The notes: generated by a model from the sequence alone, not told the origin. Positions 44,865-53,334 are shown, counted from the first letter of the stretch. The stretch: DNA of 64,000 nucleotides from Opitutus sp. (GCA_024998815.1 JACEUQ010000003.1:186001-250000); one strand, 5' to 3'. Translations and numbers: made by a program.

Positions 44865-46747
44865 CGCGCGGCGCTCTCCTGCTTATTAGCGGCGCCATTG
44901 CGCGCATCGGGTTCCGGATAGAACTCGGCCATCTTGGTGATGAACTCGTCGATGAAGATCTGCATGTCGGATACAGCGTCCTTGATGCGGCTATTGAGGA
45001 AGCTGTAGAGGAACAGCGCCGGAATGGCCACCAGCAGGCCGAACACCGTGGCGAGCAGCGCCGAGGCGATACCGGGGGCGATCGAGTTGACCTCCACCTG
45101 GCCGGTTTTCGCGATGACCGCGAAGGTGATCATCACGCCCACCACCGTGCCCATCAGGCCGACATAAGGCCCGCCGGCGATGCCGATCGTGAGCGACACC
45201 AGACCCGAGTTGAGGCGGTGCACTTCGCGGGTGAGACCGGCGTCGAGGCTGGCCTTGATCGCGGTGATCGACCGCCCCGACAAGCCGTTGAACCCGCGCT
45301 TGCTGATAATGCGCTGGTGGATCTCCTCCGAGCCGATGTGGTAAATGTGGTAAAGCGGGCTCTCCTGCATGAGCTCCTGCAACTCCTCGTCGGCCACGGT
45401 GCCGCCCAGGCTCTTCACGTTGGCCGCATCGCCGTGGTCGATCACGGTCAGGTCGGAGGAAACCGTTTTCCAGCGGCGCAGGAACTCGGCGGTGCCTTTT
45501 TCGGTGCGCTTGAGGTAGGCGAATTTCTTCCACGCCACCACCCAGCCGACCACCATCATGATGCAGCAGCAGGCCACCGCAATCCAGCCGTCGAACATCA
45601 TGTTTTTGGCGATGTCGCCGAACAGCATGACGTGTTCGAGCGTGGCGTTGTGGCCGCCACCGCCAGCCGCTTCCTCGGCCCCGTAAATGAACACCTTCTG
45701 GCTCTCAGCCGAACCCGCCTCGGTCACCGCGGCGAGTTTAACCCACCCCAAACTGCGGGCCGTGTTGGAAATCTGCAGCTCGTCGATTTCGCCAACCAAG
45801 CCGTTGCCACCCGTGGCGTCGGCACCGAGCAGCGCGACGTCGGTGAGCGCGGGCACCGCGCGGTCTAGCTTGGCGTAAACCACGCCATCAACCAACAGCG
45901 TCGTCACGTTGTCGGCGGAAACGACCGCCAGGTGCTTCCAAGCACCGAGCGCCATGGGCGCGCCCACCGCGCTGCGGGCCGAGGCGGCGCCGTCGTGGAC
46001 TTCGAAGTACGGCACGGCCTTGGCCAACCCGATCTCGAAGCCGTTGTCGCGGTCGCCCCAAGAAAAAATCACCGCACGGGCCGCCTCGGCGGTCGGCTTG
46101 ATCCAGGCGCTCCAGGTGTAAGCCTCGCCGGTGGCGCGCTTGAGCGATTCTGAAACCGGGATACGCACCGGGCCGGTGCCGATCAGGCGGTAACCGGGTC
46201 CGATCAACGAGCCCACGACCGGTGTGCCGGCGTTGGCAGCGTTGTTAACGTTACGGGTGGCGTCGAAGGGCGCGCCGGTCTCGCCGAAGTGGTAAACCAG
46301 CCGCGTGGCCTCGTCGTAGGTGGCCTTCGCATCGGCGACCGTCGGAGCCGCAGCGTTACCATAATAGAGCCAGAAGCTCACCTTGGCCCCGGACTTGAGC
46401 GCGGGGACTTTGACCCACACAAACGCCTCGTTGAGCAACGAGTCGTAGCGCTCGATGTGGTGGGCGAGCACGGTCTTTTCGTCGGCGGAGACGAAGCGGA
46501 TGTCCGCGCCGGATTCCGCGGCCTGGGCGAACTGGAAGTTGCCATCGTGCAGGCGCACCAGCACGGGGCGGGCGTCGTTCGCGTCGGCACCGGCCGGAGC
46601 GGTGGCGGCGAGCGCGGTGGCGTCCACGGTGAGTTCGCGGCGCAGGGACCAGTCGTCGTTCCACCAGGCGTGCGCGGGGCTGACGGCCAGCAAGAGCGCA
46701 GCACCGAGAAGGAGACGGCGTGTGAAGGTGAAGGAGGTCGATTTCAT
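44861..46747 (-). CDS. DUF2341/LamG-ExbB (MotA/TolQ) fusion protein
   Basis: 628 residues from ATG 46747. An open frame extends to a GTG at 46813 that would overlap the tpsB end, but the signal peptide (RRLLLGAALLLAVSPAHA) starts just after 46747. After cleavage comes a DUF2341 domain (WWNDDWSLRRELTVD to about residue 130), then a LamG/concanavalin-like domain (about 170-330, with GEAYTWSAWIKP and GEIDELQISNT). A membrane helix (WIAVACCCIMMVVGWVVAW, about 385) leads into the ExbB/MotA channel region, including GGPYVGLMGTVVGVMITF and ALLATVFGLLVAIPALFLYS. So a carbohydrate- or surface-sensing-type module is fused to a proton channel. It precedes exbD (ATGA overlap) and follows tpsB. Confidence 0.9.
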   Translation of the reverse strand: MKSTSFTFTRRLLLGAALLLAVSPAHAWWNDDWSLRRELTVDATALAATAPAGADANDARPVLVRLHDGNFQFAQAAESGADIRFVSADEKTVLAHHIERYDSLLNEAFVWVKVPALKSGAKVSFWLYYGNAAAPTVADAKATYDEATRLVYHFGETGAPFDATRNVNNAANAGTPVVGSLIGPGYRLIGTGPVRIPVSESLKRATGEAYTWSAWIKPTAEAARAVIFSWGDRDNGFEIGLAKAVPYFEVHDGAASARSAVGAPMALGAWKHLAVVSADNVTTLLVDGVVYAKLDRAVPALTDVALLGADATGGNGLVGEIDELQISNTARSLGWVKLAAVTEAGSAESQKVFIYGAEEAAGGGGHNATLEHVMLFGDIAKNMMFDGWIAVACCCIMMVVGWVVAWKKFAYLKRTEKGTAEFLRRWKTVSSDLTVIDHGDAANVKSLGGTVADEELQELMQESPLYHIYHIGSEEIHQRIISKRGFNGLSGRSITAIKASLDAGLTREVHRLNSGLVSLTIGIAGGPYVGLMGTVVGVMITFAVIAKTGQVEVNSIAPGIASALLATVFGLLVAIPALFLYSFLNSRIKDAVSDMQIFIDEFITKMAEFYPEPDARNGAANKQESAAR

Positions 46748-46799
46748 GTCGTTGGAAAAGTTTTTAAAAATTGAAAAAGGGACGGGCGGAATTCGGTGC

Positions 46800-48440
46800 T
46801 CAGTAGCTGGCACCGAGGGAGAAGTTCACCCGCAGATCGCCGGCGGTCGTCTGCCCCTCGTCGAGCAGAGGCCAGCCGGCGTCGAGCGAGCCGGAGAAAT
46901 GGTCGCGCAATTTCAGACGGGTGCCGAAGCCCGCGCCGATGAGGTTAAAGCGCGCGGTTTGCGCTGGCAGCGGCTGCTGGATCACCAACTGGCTCGCATC
47001 GACAAAGCCATGCACGCGCCAGTCGCCCAGACGGGTCGCCTTGAACAGCGGCAACAGCGGAGGCGAACGCAGCTCGATGGTGCCCGCGACCGCGTCGTCG
47101 CCCGCCACTTCGGACTCGAAATAACCTCGCACCGTGTCGAGACCGCCACCGCTGAACTGCTCGGAGTCGATCAACGGTTGCCCCGCCACTTGGGCCTGAC
47201 CGCGCAGGTACAAATCTAAGCCGAAAGGAAGTTGTTGGGTGCGGGCGAGCTCACCGCGCAGGTAGGCAAAACTGCCGGAGGCGCCGAAGCGCCGCGTGCC
47301 GAAATCGGTGTCGTCGCTGCCTTGACCGCGCAGGCTGAGGGTCGGCGTGAGCGTGAGTTCGGTCGAGCCGGTGGCCGTGAGCCAGGTGGCCGAGTAGTTA
47401 AAACTCACCGCGTAATACTCCACCGGCGCACGCGATACCGAAGTCCCGGTGATCAGGTCCTGGTCGAGCTGCTTGTGGTCCAGCCCAGCCGCCAGCGTGT
47501 GGTAAAAACTCTCGTCGCCGGGCAGCGCAAAAATGGCGCGCGTGCCGAGGGTCGTGCCACGACCGGCGACCGCACTGCCGCCCAGCGTCGAGACGTCGCT
47601 TTCCTGTTTGGTGGCGAGCAGTTGCAGCGTGAGGTTTTCCACCCCCGCCGGGCGAAACAGGTAGTAGCCGGACATGACCTTGGAGTCGGCGGGCTGCTCG
47701 GGCGCGGTTTGATAGCTAAAACCGAGCGTGTGGCCGCGTTGCCAGAGGTTGCCGTAGCTGGCGCCGGCATTGAGCCGCAGCGACGAGGTGTTGGCGCTGT
47801 TGCGGTTATTGAGCTCCACGTTGGCGGCGAGCGGGGGTTTGGCCTCCTCAACTTTCAGGTCCACGTCGAGGGTGCCGGGCTCGGCGCCGGCCTTGATCTC
47901 GGGGGTGATTTGGCGGTCTTGGACCTGGTTAAGCCGGGCGAGGTCGCGGGAAATATGGTTAAAGTTAAGCGGTTGGCCCTCGGCCAGCGACGGTACGTCC
48001 TTTTTGAGCTGGGTAGGCGAAGAGTAACGCGAGCCGCGCACCCGGGTTTGCGCGATCACACCCTCGGTGACATTGATCGCCACCACGCCGTTGCCCGCGT
48101 CCTGCGCGGGAACTTGCACGAAGGTGGCCTGATAACCTTTGGCGCGGTAGAGCGCCTCGATGGCAACACGCGCCCGCTCGACATCGTCGGCGGTGCGCTC
48201 GGGACCAAGAAACGCATACACCGCTTCCTCGATCTCCTCGGACTTTAACGTGTGCACGCCCTCGACACGGAATTCCTGAATAAGGAAACGCACGGTGGCG
48301 GCGCTGGCGGCCGGAGCGGCGGTATCGGCCGACAGCAGCCCGGGCGCTAGCAGCCAGACGAAACCTGCGCACGCAGAGGCGCGCAACGGCCAGAAAAAGG
48401 AGGGAAAAATCGACACGCGAAAAAGTTTGGTTGTGAACAA
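46800..48440 (-). CDS. TpsB-type outer-membrane transporter (FhaC/ShlB/HecB family)
   Basis: 546 residues. After a signal peptide come a POTRA region (about 50-190), with FLIQEFRVEGVHTLKSEEIE and NVTEGVIAQTRVRGSRY, and a 16-strand barrel to the final aromatic residue (LGASY). The barrel carries the family motif GGLDTVRGYFES (about 430). It exports the TPS-domain adhesin. The frame begins with TTG at 48440, preceded by a G-run that could be a ribosome-binding site but lies inside a strong hairpin. GTG at 48416 and TTG at 48386 are alternative starts. It heads the cluster with exbB, exbD, tonB, porin and the adhesin gene, all on one strand. Confidence 0.92.
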   Translation of the reverse strand: MFTTKLFRVSIFPSFFWPLRASACAGFVWLLAPGLLSADTAAPAASAATVRFLIQEFRVEGVHTLKSEEIEEAVYAFLGPERTADDVERARVAIEALYRAKGYQATFVQVPAQDAGNGVVAINVTEGVIAQTRVRGSRYSSPTQLKKDVPSLAEGQPLNFNHISRDLARLNQVQDRQITPEIKAGAEPGTLDVDLKVEEAKPPLAANVELNNRNSANTSSLRLNAGASYGNLWQRGHTLGFSYQTAPEQPADSKVMSGYYLFRPAGVENLTLQLLATKQESDVSTLGGSAVAGRGTTLGTRAIFALPGDESFYHTLAAGLDHKQLDQDLITGTSVSRAPVEYYAVSFNYSATWLTATGSTELTLTPTLSLRGQGSDDTDFGTRRFGASGSFAYLRGELARTQQLPFGLDLYLRGQAQVAGQPLIDSEQFSGGGLDTVRGYFESEVAGDDAVAGTIELRSPPLLPLFKATRLGDWRVHGFVDASQLVIQQPLPAQTARFNLIGAGFGTRLKLRDHFSGSLDAGWPLLDEGQTTAGDLRVNFSLGASY

Positions 48441-48441
48441 A

Positions 48442-48473
48442 GAAGCCCCCCGCCGGTGAGGGCGGGAGGCTTC
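48442..48473 (-). terminator. Strong GC hairpin between the PEP-CTERM gene and tpsB
   Basis: On the minus strand GAAGCCTCCCGCC (48473-48461), a six-base loop and GGCGGGGGGCTTC (48454-48442) form a 13-bp stem followed by TTTG. It is about 50 bases after the PEP-CTERM gene stop and touches the TTG start of tpsB. It fits a terminator, and could also act as an attenuator or block the tpsB ribosome-binding site. Confidence 0.75.
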
Positions 48474-48524
48474 GCGATTCAGGAATCGCTGATGGCTAGT
48501 GGTTTAGGCTAACAAGAACTCCAC

Positions 48525-49352
48525 TTAGGCGCGGACAGCCGGACGGCGGCGGGTAGCGGCAAGGCCGAGGACGGCAGCACCGGCCAACGCACCGAAGGTT
48601 GAGGGCTCAGGGATGGCGGAGGCACCGGAAGCGGTGAACGACAGGCCGGAGGCTTTGAGCTCGAAGGTACCGAGGTAGTTGGTACCACGGGCGAAGACAA
48701 TGCCGTCACCGTCGGTCGCGAGACCGGTGGGGGCTGTGCCACCGGTGGTGGGAACCAAGGCGTAAAAGTCCGACACCGAGGTGGCGGTCGTTACGTTTTG
48801 GTTACTCGCACCGAACTGGGCCGAGTTGTTGGTCGTCAAACGCGCCTGCATGGAGTTGACGTTCGAGCTGGCGACAACCACCGAAACGGTGCTGTTTGCC
48901 GTTGTGTCGAACGCGTTGAACGCGGTGCCGATGGAGGATACGTTCGAGCGAACGGTGCCCAGAATACCATCGGATGCTGAAGCGATCGGGGCGGCACCAG
49001 AAACGGCGGTCGCAAAGATCGAATTACGGGTCAAACCGTCCACGGAGGCAGCAAAGGTAGCTCCGGTTACCGACCACTTGATATCCGTGCGCGTATTCCA
49101 GTCGCTACCATAGGTGGCGTTCAGGTCGGAGACGATGCTGCTGCTGAAGTTTACGGTGGAACCATCGTTGTTGTCGAACTGACCGAACGAACCGAGGTTG
49201 ACCATCAAGTTGGATCCGGCACCCACACCCGTGCTAGTGAAGAAACCGAGCAAGATGTCACCGGCTGCGAACGTATCAGTGGTGGTTGCGGCGAAAGCAG
49301 ACGACGCCGTGACGACGGACGCGAGAAACAAGGCCTTAAGTGAATTTTTCAT
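48525..49352 (-). CDS. PEP-CTERM surface protein
   Basis: 275 residues. A signal peptide (KALFLASVVTASSAFA, about 1-22) leads a threonine/serine/asparagine-rich beta domain. The C-terminus has the PEP-CTERM tripartite signal: IPEPSTFGAL, a hydrophobic helix and a basic tail (RRRP). PEP-CTERM proteins are processed by an exosortase (EpsH/XrtA type) and sent to the cell surface or exopolysaccharide matrix. The substrate or partner is unknown. It stands between the PstS-like gene and tpsB, with hairpins on both sides, so it is probably its own transcription unit. Confidence 0.92.
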   Translation of the reverse strand: MKNSLKALFLASVVTASSAFAATTTDTFAAGDILLGFFTSTGVGAGSNLMVNLGSFGQFDNNDGSTVNFSSSIVSDLNATYGSDWNTRTDIKWSVTGATFAASVDGLTRNSIFATAVSGAAPIASASDGILGTVRSNVSSIGTAFNAFDTTANSTVSVVVASSNVNSMQARLTTNNSAQFGASNQNVTTATSVSDFYALVPTTGGTAPTGLATDGDGIVFARGTNYLGTFELKASGLSFTASGASAIPEPSTFGALAGAAVLGLAATRRRPAVRA

Positions 49353-49363
49353 AATATGAATTT

Positions 49364-49391
49364 AGGCGGCGACAGAGTCCCATCGCCGCCT
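49364..49391 (-). terminator. Probable terminator of the PstS-like gene
   Basis: AGGCGGCGA (49364-49372) and TCGCCGCCT (49383-49391) form a 9-bp stem with a 10-base loop, followed on the minus strand by AAATTCAT. It separates the PstS-like gene from the PEP-CTERM gene. Confidence 0.6.
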
Positions 49392-49420
49392 GTGATTTAA
49401 TTAGTGCGTGCTAGCGTGGA

Positions 49421-50674
49421 TTATTGCGCGATGGTCGAGCCTTCGGAGAGGCGCGTGACCTTCATGTCAGCGAGTTTGACGCCGGAAGCGGCGGGAACGT
49501 TGAGGATGATGTTGTCCTTGAGGGAGGTCGCGAAAGTCAGCGCCAAGCCGCTCAAGTCAGGGCGGTAAGCGAGATAAGCGAAGGACCAGAGGGAATACTT
49601 ACCTTCCTTGATGGCGGTGAAGTCCCAGGTGGTGGTTCCACCATTAGCGGTGGAGTAAGTCACACCGAGCGAAGCACCGTTATAAGCCATGACGTAGCTG
49701 GTGTCGGTGGTCAGGGTGGTGTTGATGGCCTTGAGCAGATTGGCTGCGTCACCGACGCCGACATAACCCATCAGAGCGAAAGGAACACCGTCATAGGCGT
49801 TGCCGGTACCATTGATATCGGAAACCGTCTTGCTAAGATCGGTGGCGAGGGTGCCGCCGCTGGAGTAACCGTTGTTACCCACTGCGAAACCATTGTCGGT
49901 GTCCTCAGCGGTGAGGTTCACGCCAGTGATGTTGCTGCCCAAGATGATCGGTTGGAACTGGGTGGCGTCAGAAGAAGCGCCATAACCGCACTCGGCAAAG
50001 GTCACCAGGCGGGTGCCGGAGAGGGGATTACGGCCCATGGCGTAAACCTTGGTGCCGGAAACATCAGCGATACCGCTCAGCAGCGAGATCGGGGCACCAC
50101 CGCTAAGGAGGGCCTTGGCCATCTGGTTGGTGATATTGTTAACGCTGGAGTAAGCGGCGAGGGCGGGGTGTGAGGCGCCAACGCGTCCCTTGACCCAAAC
50201 GAAAGGAATCACGCCGACGGGGAACTCGGTCAGGGTGTTGGCGGTGTAGATGGTGGCACCCTGGGTGTTGTCCGCCATGGAGATCTCGGGGATAGCTTGC
50301 TCGTAGATCGCCGTGTTCGTGGTCGTGGTGGAGGTACCGCTGACAGCGGTGGTCGCGGTGACGAAGGAAGCCTTGATGAAGTTCTGGTTCAGGCTCTCGG
50401 AGACGTCACGAACACCCTCGACCGAACCGGTCCAGGAGGTTTGGATCACAACGGGCTGGCCGGAGAAGGTACCGATGTAGGTGGCGTATTGGGCGCTGGT
50501 CTCGGTGCCGCCGGTGAAAGCGGAATCCGTGACGGTTAAAATGTTCTTGATCGAGTTGATCGTGGCTGAGCGGAACGCGGTGGAACCGGTGATGCGGATG
50601 GTGGTTTGGGCAATAGCGGCATCGGCCGCGAGGAGCGCGAGCACAGCGGCGGCGCAGGACTTGAGGTGTTTCAT
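49421..50674 (-). CDS. Secreted PstS-like substrate-binding protein
   Basis: 417 residues from ATG 50674. The frame is open 100 codons further upstream, but that stretch translates a family A arm (SSADFQSAS) and precedes a clear signal peptide (MKHLKSCAAAVLALLAADAA). The mature part starts TTIRITGSTAFRSATINSI, the GST-type anion loop of phosphate-binding-like PBP proteins, and continues with two-lobe features (GVRDVSESL, YGASSDATQF, YAMGRNPLSGTRL). No transporter genes are adjacent. It may bind phosphate or another anion, or be a surface protein using this fold. The context near the TPS cluster is notable. Confidence 0.8.
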   Translation of the reverse strand: MKHLKSCAAAVLALLAADAAIAQTTIRITGSTAFRSATINSIKNILTVTDSAFTGGTETSAQYATYIGTFSGQPVVIQTSWTGSVEGVRDVSESLNQNFIKASFVTATTAVSGTSTTTTNTAIYEQAIPEISMADNTQGATIYTANTLTEFPVGVIPFVWVKGRVGASHPALAAYSSVNNITNQMAKALLSGGAPISLLSGIADVSGTKVYAMGRNPLSGTRLVTFAECGYGASSDATQFQPIILGSNITGVNLTAEDTDNGFAVGNNGYSSGGTLATDLSKTVSDINGTGNAYDGVPFALMGYVGVGDAANLLKAINTTLTTDTSYVMAYNGASLGVTYSTANGGTTTWDFTAIKEGKYSLWSFAYLAYRPDLSGLALTFATSLKDNIILNVPAASGVKLADMKVTRLSEGSTIAQ

Positions 50675-50858
50675 ATGGATTTTTTCTGAGGATGGCGGAG
50701 GCCGATTAAAAATCCCCCGAAAGGACGGGAGAAGGCCTACATTAAACACGACGTGTGTTACGCTTTCGTGGCGTGTGTGTGTCGAAGCCGTCACGTTCCG
50801 GTGACAAACGCGCCCACGGCCTAAAGTTTTGGGAAAAGTGGCCGACACGTGTGGCGAA

Positions 50859-50880
50859 GCAGACTGGAAGTCTGCGCTAC
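50859..50880. repeat. Single family A arm
   Basis: GCAGACTGGAAGTCTGCGC followed by a T run (CTACTTTTTC), in the leader region of hupE. No partner arm is seen nearby. Confidence 0.8.
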
Positions 50881-50922
50881 TTTTTCGGCATTCACACCGT
50901 GCGCGGGTTTCTCTCTCGGGCT

Positions 50923-50973
50923 TCTCGTATTTTAACCTGTCGGCGTGGCCCGTTTTTTGCTCATCTCCTGCCA
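50923..50973 (+). promoter_or_regulatory. Leader conserved between the two hupE-related genes (copy 1)
   Basis: About 50 bases directly before the hupE start, including ATTTTAACCTGTC, GGCCCGTTTTTTGCT and CTGCCAATGAACCG, are repeated nearly unchanged before the second gene at 52013-52061. The conservation may reflect recent duplication or a shared promoter and ribosome-binding region. Confidence 0.5.
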
Positions 50974-51573
50974 ATGAACCGCCTCAACCCCTCACGCTTT
51001 TCCCGTTTAATCGCCCTGCTCGCCACCGTGCCGGCCATCGCCTCAGCACATCCAGGACACGACGGTGGCCACGACCTGACGTGGGACTTCAGCGGCGGGT
51101 TTAGCCACCCCATCGGCGGTTTGGATCACGTCTTGGCGATGGTTGCGGTTGGCCTCTGGGCTGCGCAACTCGGCGGCCGCGCCCGCTGGCTGGTGCCGGC
51201 GACGTTTGTCGCACTGCTCGCCGTGGGGGCGGCTCTCGGACTCCAGGGGCTGGCACCGGCGGGCGTTGAGCCAATGATTGCGGCTTCGCTGCTCGTTCTG
51301 GGTCTTATGGTCGTCATAGCCCAACGCCTGCCGCTCGCCGCCGGCCTCGGCCTGACCGCTCTTTTTGGTGCCTTCCACGGATTCGCCCACGGCGCCGAAA
51401 TCCCCGCCTCCTCGGGTGGTGTTTCCTACGGCCTCGGTTTTATTGCCGCCACGGTGCTGTTGCACGGAGCGGGCCTGGCGCTGGGCCTGTTGAGCGCGCG
51501 CCAGTCGACTTGGTTTACGCGCATCGCCGGCACCGGTGTGGCCGTCTGCGGAGCTGCGCTGCTGCTACGCTGA
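50974..51573 (+). CDS. HupE/UreJ-family nickel (or cobalt) permease
   Basis: 199 residues from ATG 50974; the frame is open upstream to 50755 through a family A arm, but the signal peptide (SRLIALLATVPAIASA) begins here. After cleavage the protein starts HPGHDGGHD, a metal-binding histidine cluster, followed by HPIGGLDHVLAMVAVG, the diagnostic HPxxGxDH motif of HupE/UreJ, and six membrane helices. It imports nickel for urease or hydrogenase. The divergent urease cluster next to it (ureD at 52501) supports a urease role. It is followed by a repeat and then by a short paralogue. Confidence 0.93.
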   Translation: MNRLNPSRFSRLIALLATVPAIASAHPGHDGGHDLTWDFSGGFSHPIGGLDHVLAMVAVGLWAAQLGGRARWLVPATFVALLAVGAALGLQGLAPAGVEPMIAASLLVLGLMVVIAQRLPLAAGLGLTALFGAFHGFAHGAEIPASSGGVSYGLGFIAATVLLHGAGLALGLLSARQSTWFTRIAGTGVAVCGAALLLR

Positions 51574-51584
51574 GCCACCGAAAA

Positions 51585-51981
51585 GTAGCGCAGACTTCCA
51601 GTCTGCATCGGTGGCTTGGGCCGGACGTCGATCCTTTTAGCAGCAAAGGATCGCATAGAACGCATAGAAAAAAGGCGGATTGGTCTTTGCGCTCATTGCG
51701 TTCTTTCGCGGCCAAATTGCATTGGTTTCAGCGAGCAGTTACACAGAGGGCACGAGAGGTAGCACAGAGCTCACGGAGGAGGCGGCACTGTATAAGTCGA
51801 ATCGACGTTGATGTAGAAAGCGCCCAATCGCCTGATTTCAAACTCTTTCCCCAGGGCCTCCCCGCACTCTGTGGGCCGCGCTCCGTGTCCTCTGTGTAAC
51901 CCTTCCGAACGGCCGTTGCACCCGTTCTTTCGCGGCTAAATTGCCGGGGGTGCTTCGGAGCAGACTGGAAGTCTGCGCTAC
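51585..51981. repeat. Composite element: A arms around a B palindrome and a C palindrome
   Basis: A arms lie at 51585-51606 and 51960-51981. A B palindrome runs from about 51634 to 51719. A different inverted repeat, family C, has TTACACAGAGGGCACGAG from 51739 and TCCGTGTCCTCTGTGTAA near 51882-51899. A lone B right arm is at about 51923-51944. No gene is seen in 51574-52012. Confidence 0.82.
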
Positions 51982-52012
51982 TTTTTCGATCCGACCGCTC
52001 CACGGCGGCATC

Positions 52013-52061
52013 TCTCATTTTAACCTGTCTGCATGGCCCGTTTTTTGCTGACCTTCTGCCA
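52013..52061 (+). promoter_or_regulatory. Leader conserved between the two hupE-related genes (copy 2)
   Basis: The same leader as at 50923-50973, with ATTTTAACCTGTC and GGCCCGTTTTTTGCT, up to the ATG of the short gene. Confidence 0.5.
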
Positions 52062-52289
52062 ATGAACCGTATCACCCCCTCCCGCTTTTCCCGTTTAATC
52101 GCCCTGTTTGTCGCCGTGCCGGCCATCGCCTCGGCCCACCCCGGCCACGACGGCGGCCACGACCTGACGTGGGACTTCGGCTCTGGCCTGGGCCACGTGC
52201 ATTACGGCCAAGCCCTGCTCGTCGGACTGCTGCTGGTTGGCGTGGCGGTTGGCATCGCCAAGCTCGCCGCCCGGTTCTTCAAAAACTGA
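52062..52289 (+). CDS. Short histidine-rich membrane protein, partial paralogue of HupE
   Basis: 75 residues. The first 40 are almost the same as HupE (signal peptide plus HPGHDGGHDLTWDF). The rest differs: GLGHVHYGQ followed by one membrane helix (ALLVGLLLVGVAVGIAKLAA) and a basic end. It lacks the HPxxGxDH motif and the other helices, so it cannot be a permease alone. It may be a small metal-binding accessory protein or the product of an unequal duplication that fused the hupE start to another short membrane gene. Its position before the convergent ureD fits a nickel role. Confidence 0.65.
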   Translation: MNRITPSRFSRLIALFVAVPAIASAHPGHDGGHDLTWDFGSGLGHVHYGQALLVGLLLVGVAVGIAKLAARFFKN

Positions 52290-52303
52290 TCGGTGCCGAA
52301 AAA

Positions 52304-52484
52304 GTAGCGCAGACTTCCAGTCTGCATTGGCGTGCGACTCGTAACGGTTCCAACCCAGGCAGTTTGGCCGCGAAAGATCGCAGAGAACGCATAGCAACAC
52401 AGGCGGATCGGTCTTTGCGCTCCTTGCGTTCTTTCGCGGCTAAACGGCCTTGGTTGGCCTAAGCAGACTGGAAGTCTGCGCTAC
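52304..52484. repeat. Composite A/B palindrome
   Basis: A arms at 52304-52325 and 52463-52484 enclose a B palindrome (about 52359-52446). It sits between the convergent short hupE paralogue and ureD. Confidence 0.85.
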
Positions 52485-52500
52485 TTTTTCGGCACGCCCC

Positions 52501-53334
52501 TCACAGCTTGCGCGCGTCGCAGGCCAAATGAGGGCACACGGGCGTGAGCACTCGGCGGATCGCCGCGAGGGTCTGCCGCAAACGCACGCCGTCCGGCGCG
52601 ACGAACTTGATGCTCCAGCCGCCGCCCAGCCGGAGCTGGCTCGCCCCGATCCAGACGCCGTCGCCGTGCAGCGCATGTAACTCGGCACGCCAAGCGGGCG
52701 AGGCGTCGGCATCCAAACCCCGCGCGATCACCACGGCGTTGCCAAAACACGCGCCCTCCCCTGCCCCGGCCAACGCCGCCAACGCCTTCAGCCCTTCACC
52801 GGCTTGGTCAAAGCGTTCGCGCAACAGCAGGTCGTCGCCCCGTCGCACCTCCAGCTCCAGCAGCAATCGCGCCCACTCCCACGCCTCGCCATGCGCCACC
52901 CGGCCCGGCAGCAGCAGATCCGCATAAAACGCCGCTGCGCCCGGCGCCACCGCCAGCTCGGTGCGTTGCCTGAAAACGCTGCCTCGGTGCGGCACGATTG
53001 GCTCGGGCATCACCTCCAGCCAGCCACCCGTCTCAACCTGAAAGCGCTGCGTGCTCACCGCCTCGCCACTGCGCATGCGGAATACCCGGCTCGCGCTCGG
53101 CGTGGTCAACAACAGCGCCGCCCCCGCAGCCACCTCGACGGCAGACTCCAGCCGATCGCCAGAGAGGATGCCGGCGGTGGGATTCACCACCTGAACGAGC
53201 AACGTGCGCGTGTCGGCGTCCCAGTAGGGCTTGCTCACATGGAAAGGCGCACGAAACGCCTGCGCGCCAATCGCGGTAACGCCGTCGGGGCGGTGCTCGG
53301 CGCGCAGGGAAAGTTGTCCGTGAAATTCAGCCAT
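52501..53334 (-). CDS. ureD: Urease accessory protein UreD
   Basis: 277 residues, normal for UreD/UreH. It is the scaffold that binds apo-urease first and, with UreF and UreG, guides nickel into the active site. Family features visible are NPTAGILSGDRLE (about 51-63), TTPSASRVFRM (about 77-87), EPIVPHRGSVFRQRTEL (about 111-127) and YADLLLPGRVAHGE (about 137-150). It is cytoplasmic, without signal or membrane helices. It is the last gene of the minus-strand urease cluster, separated from ureG by a 216-base gap with a B palindrome. Confidence 0.95.
   Translation of the reverse strand: MAEFHGQLSLRAEHRPDGVTAIGAQAFRAPFHVSKPYWDADTRTLLVQVVNPTAGILSGDRLESAVEVAAGAALLLTTPSASRVFRMRSGEAVSTQRFQVETGGWLEVMPEPIVPHRGSVFRQRTELAVAPGAAAFYADLLLPGRVAHGEAWEWARLLLELEVRRGDDLLLRERFDQAGEGLKALAALAGAGEGACFGNAVVIARGLDADASPAWRAELHALHGDGVWIGASQLRLGGGWSIKFVAPDGVRLRQTLAAIRRVLTPVCPHLACDARKL

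Noticed and set aside
50674-50974. N-terminal 100-residue extension of the PstS-like protein
   Set aside because: It includes a translated family A arm (SSADFQSAS) and precedes a clear signal peptide at 50674.
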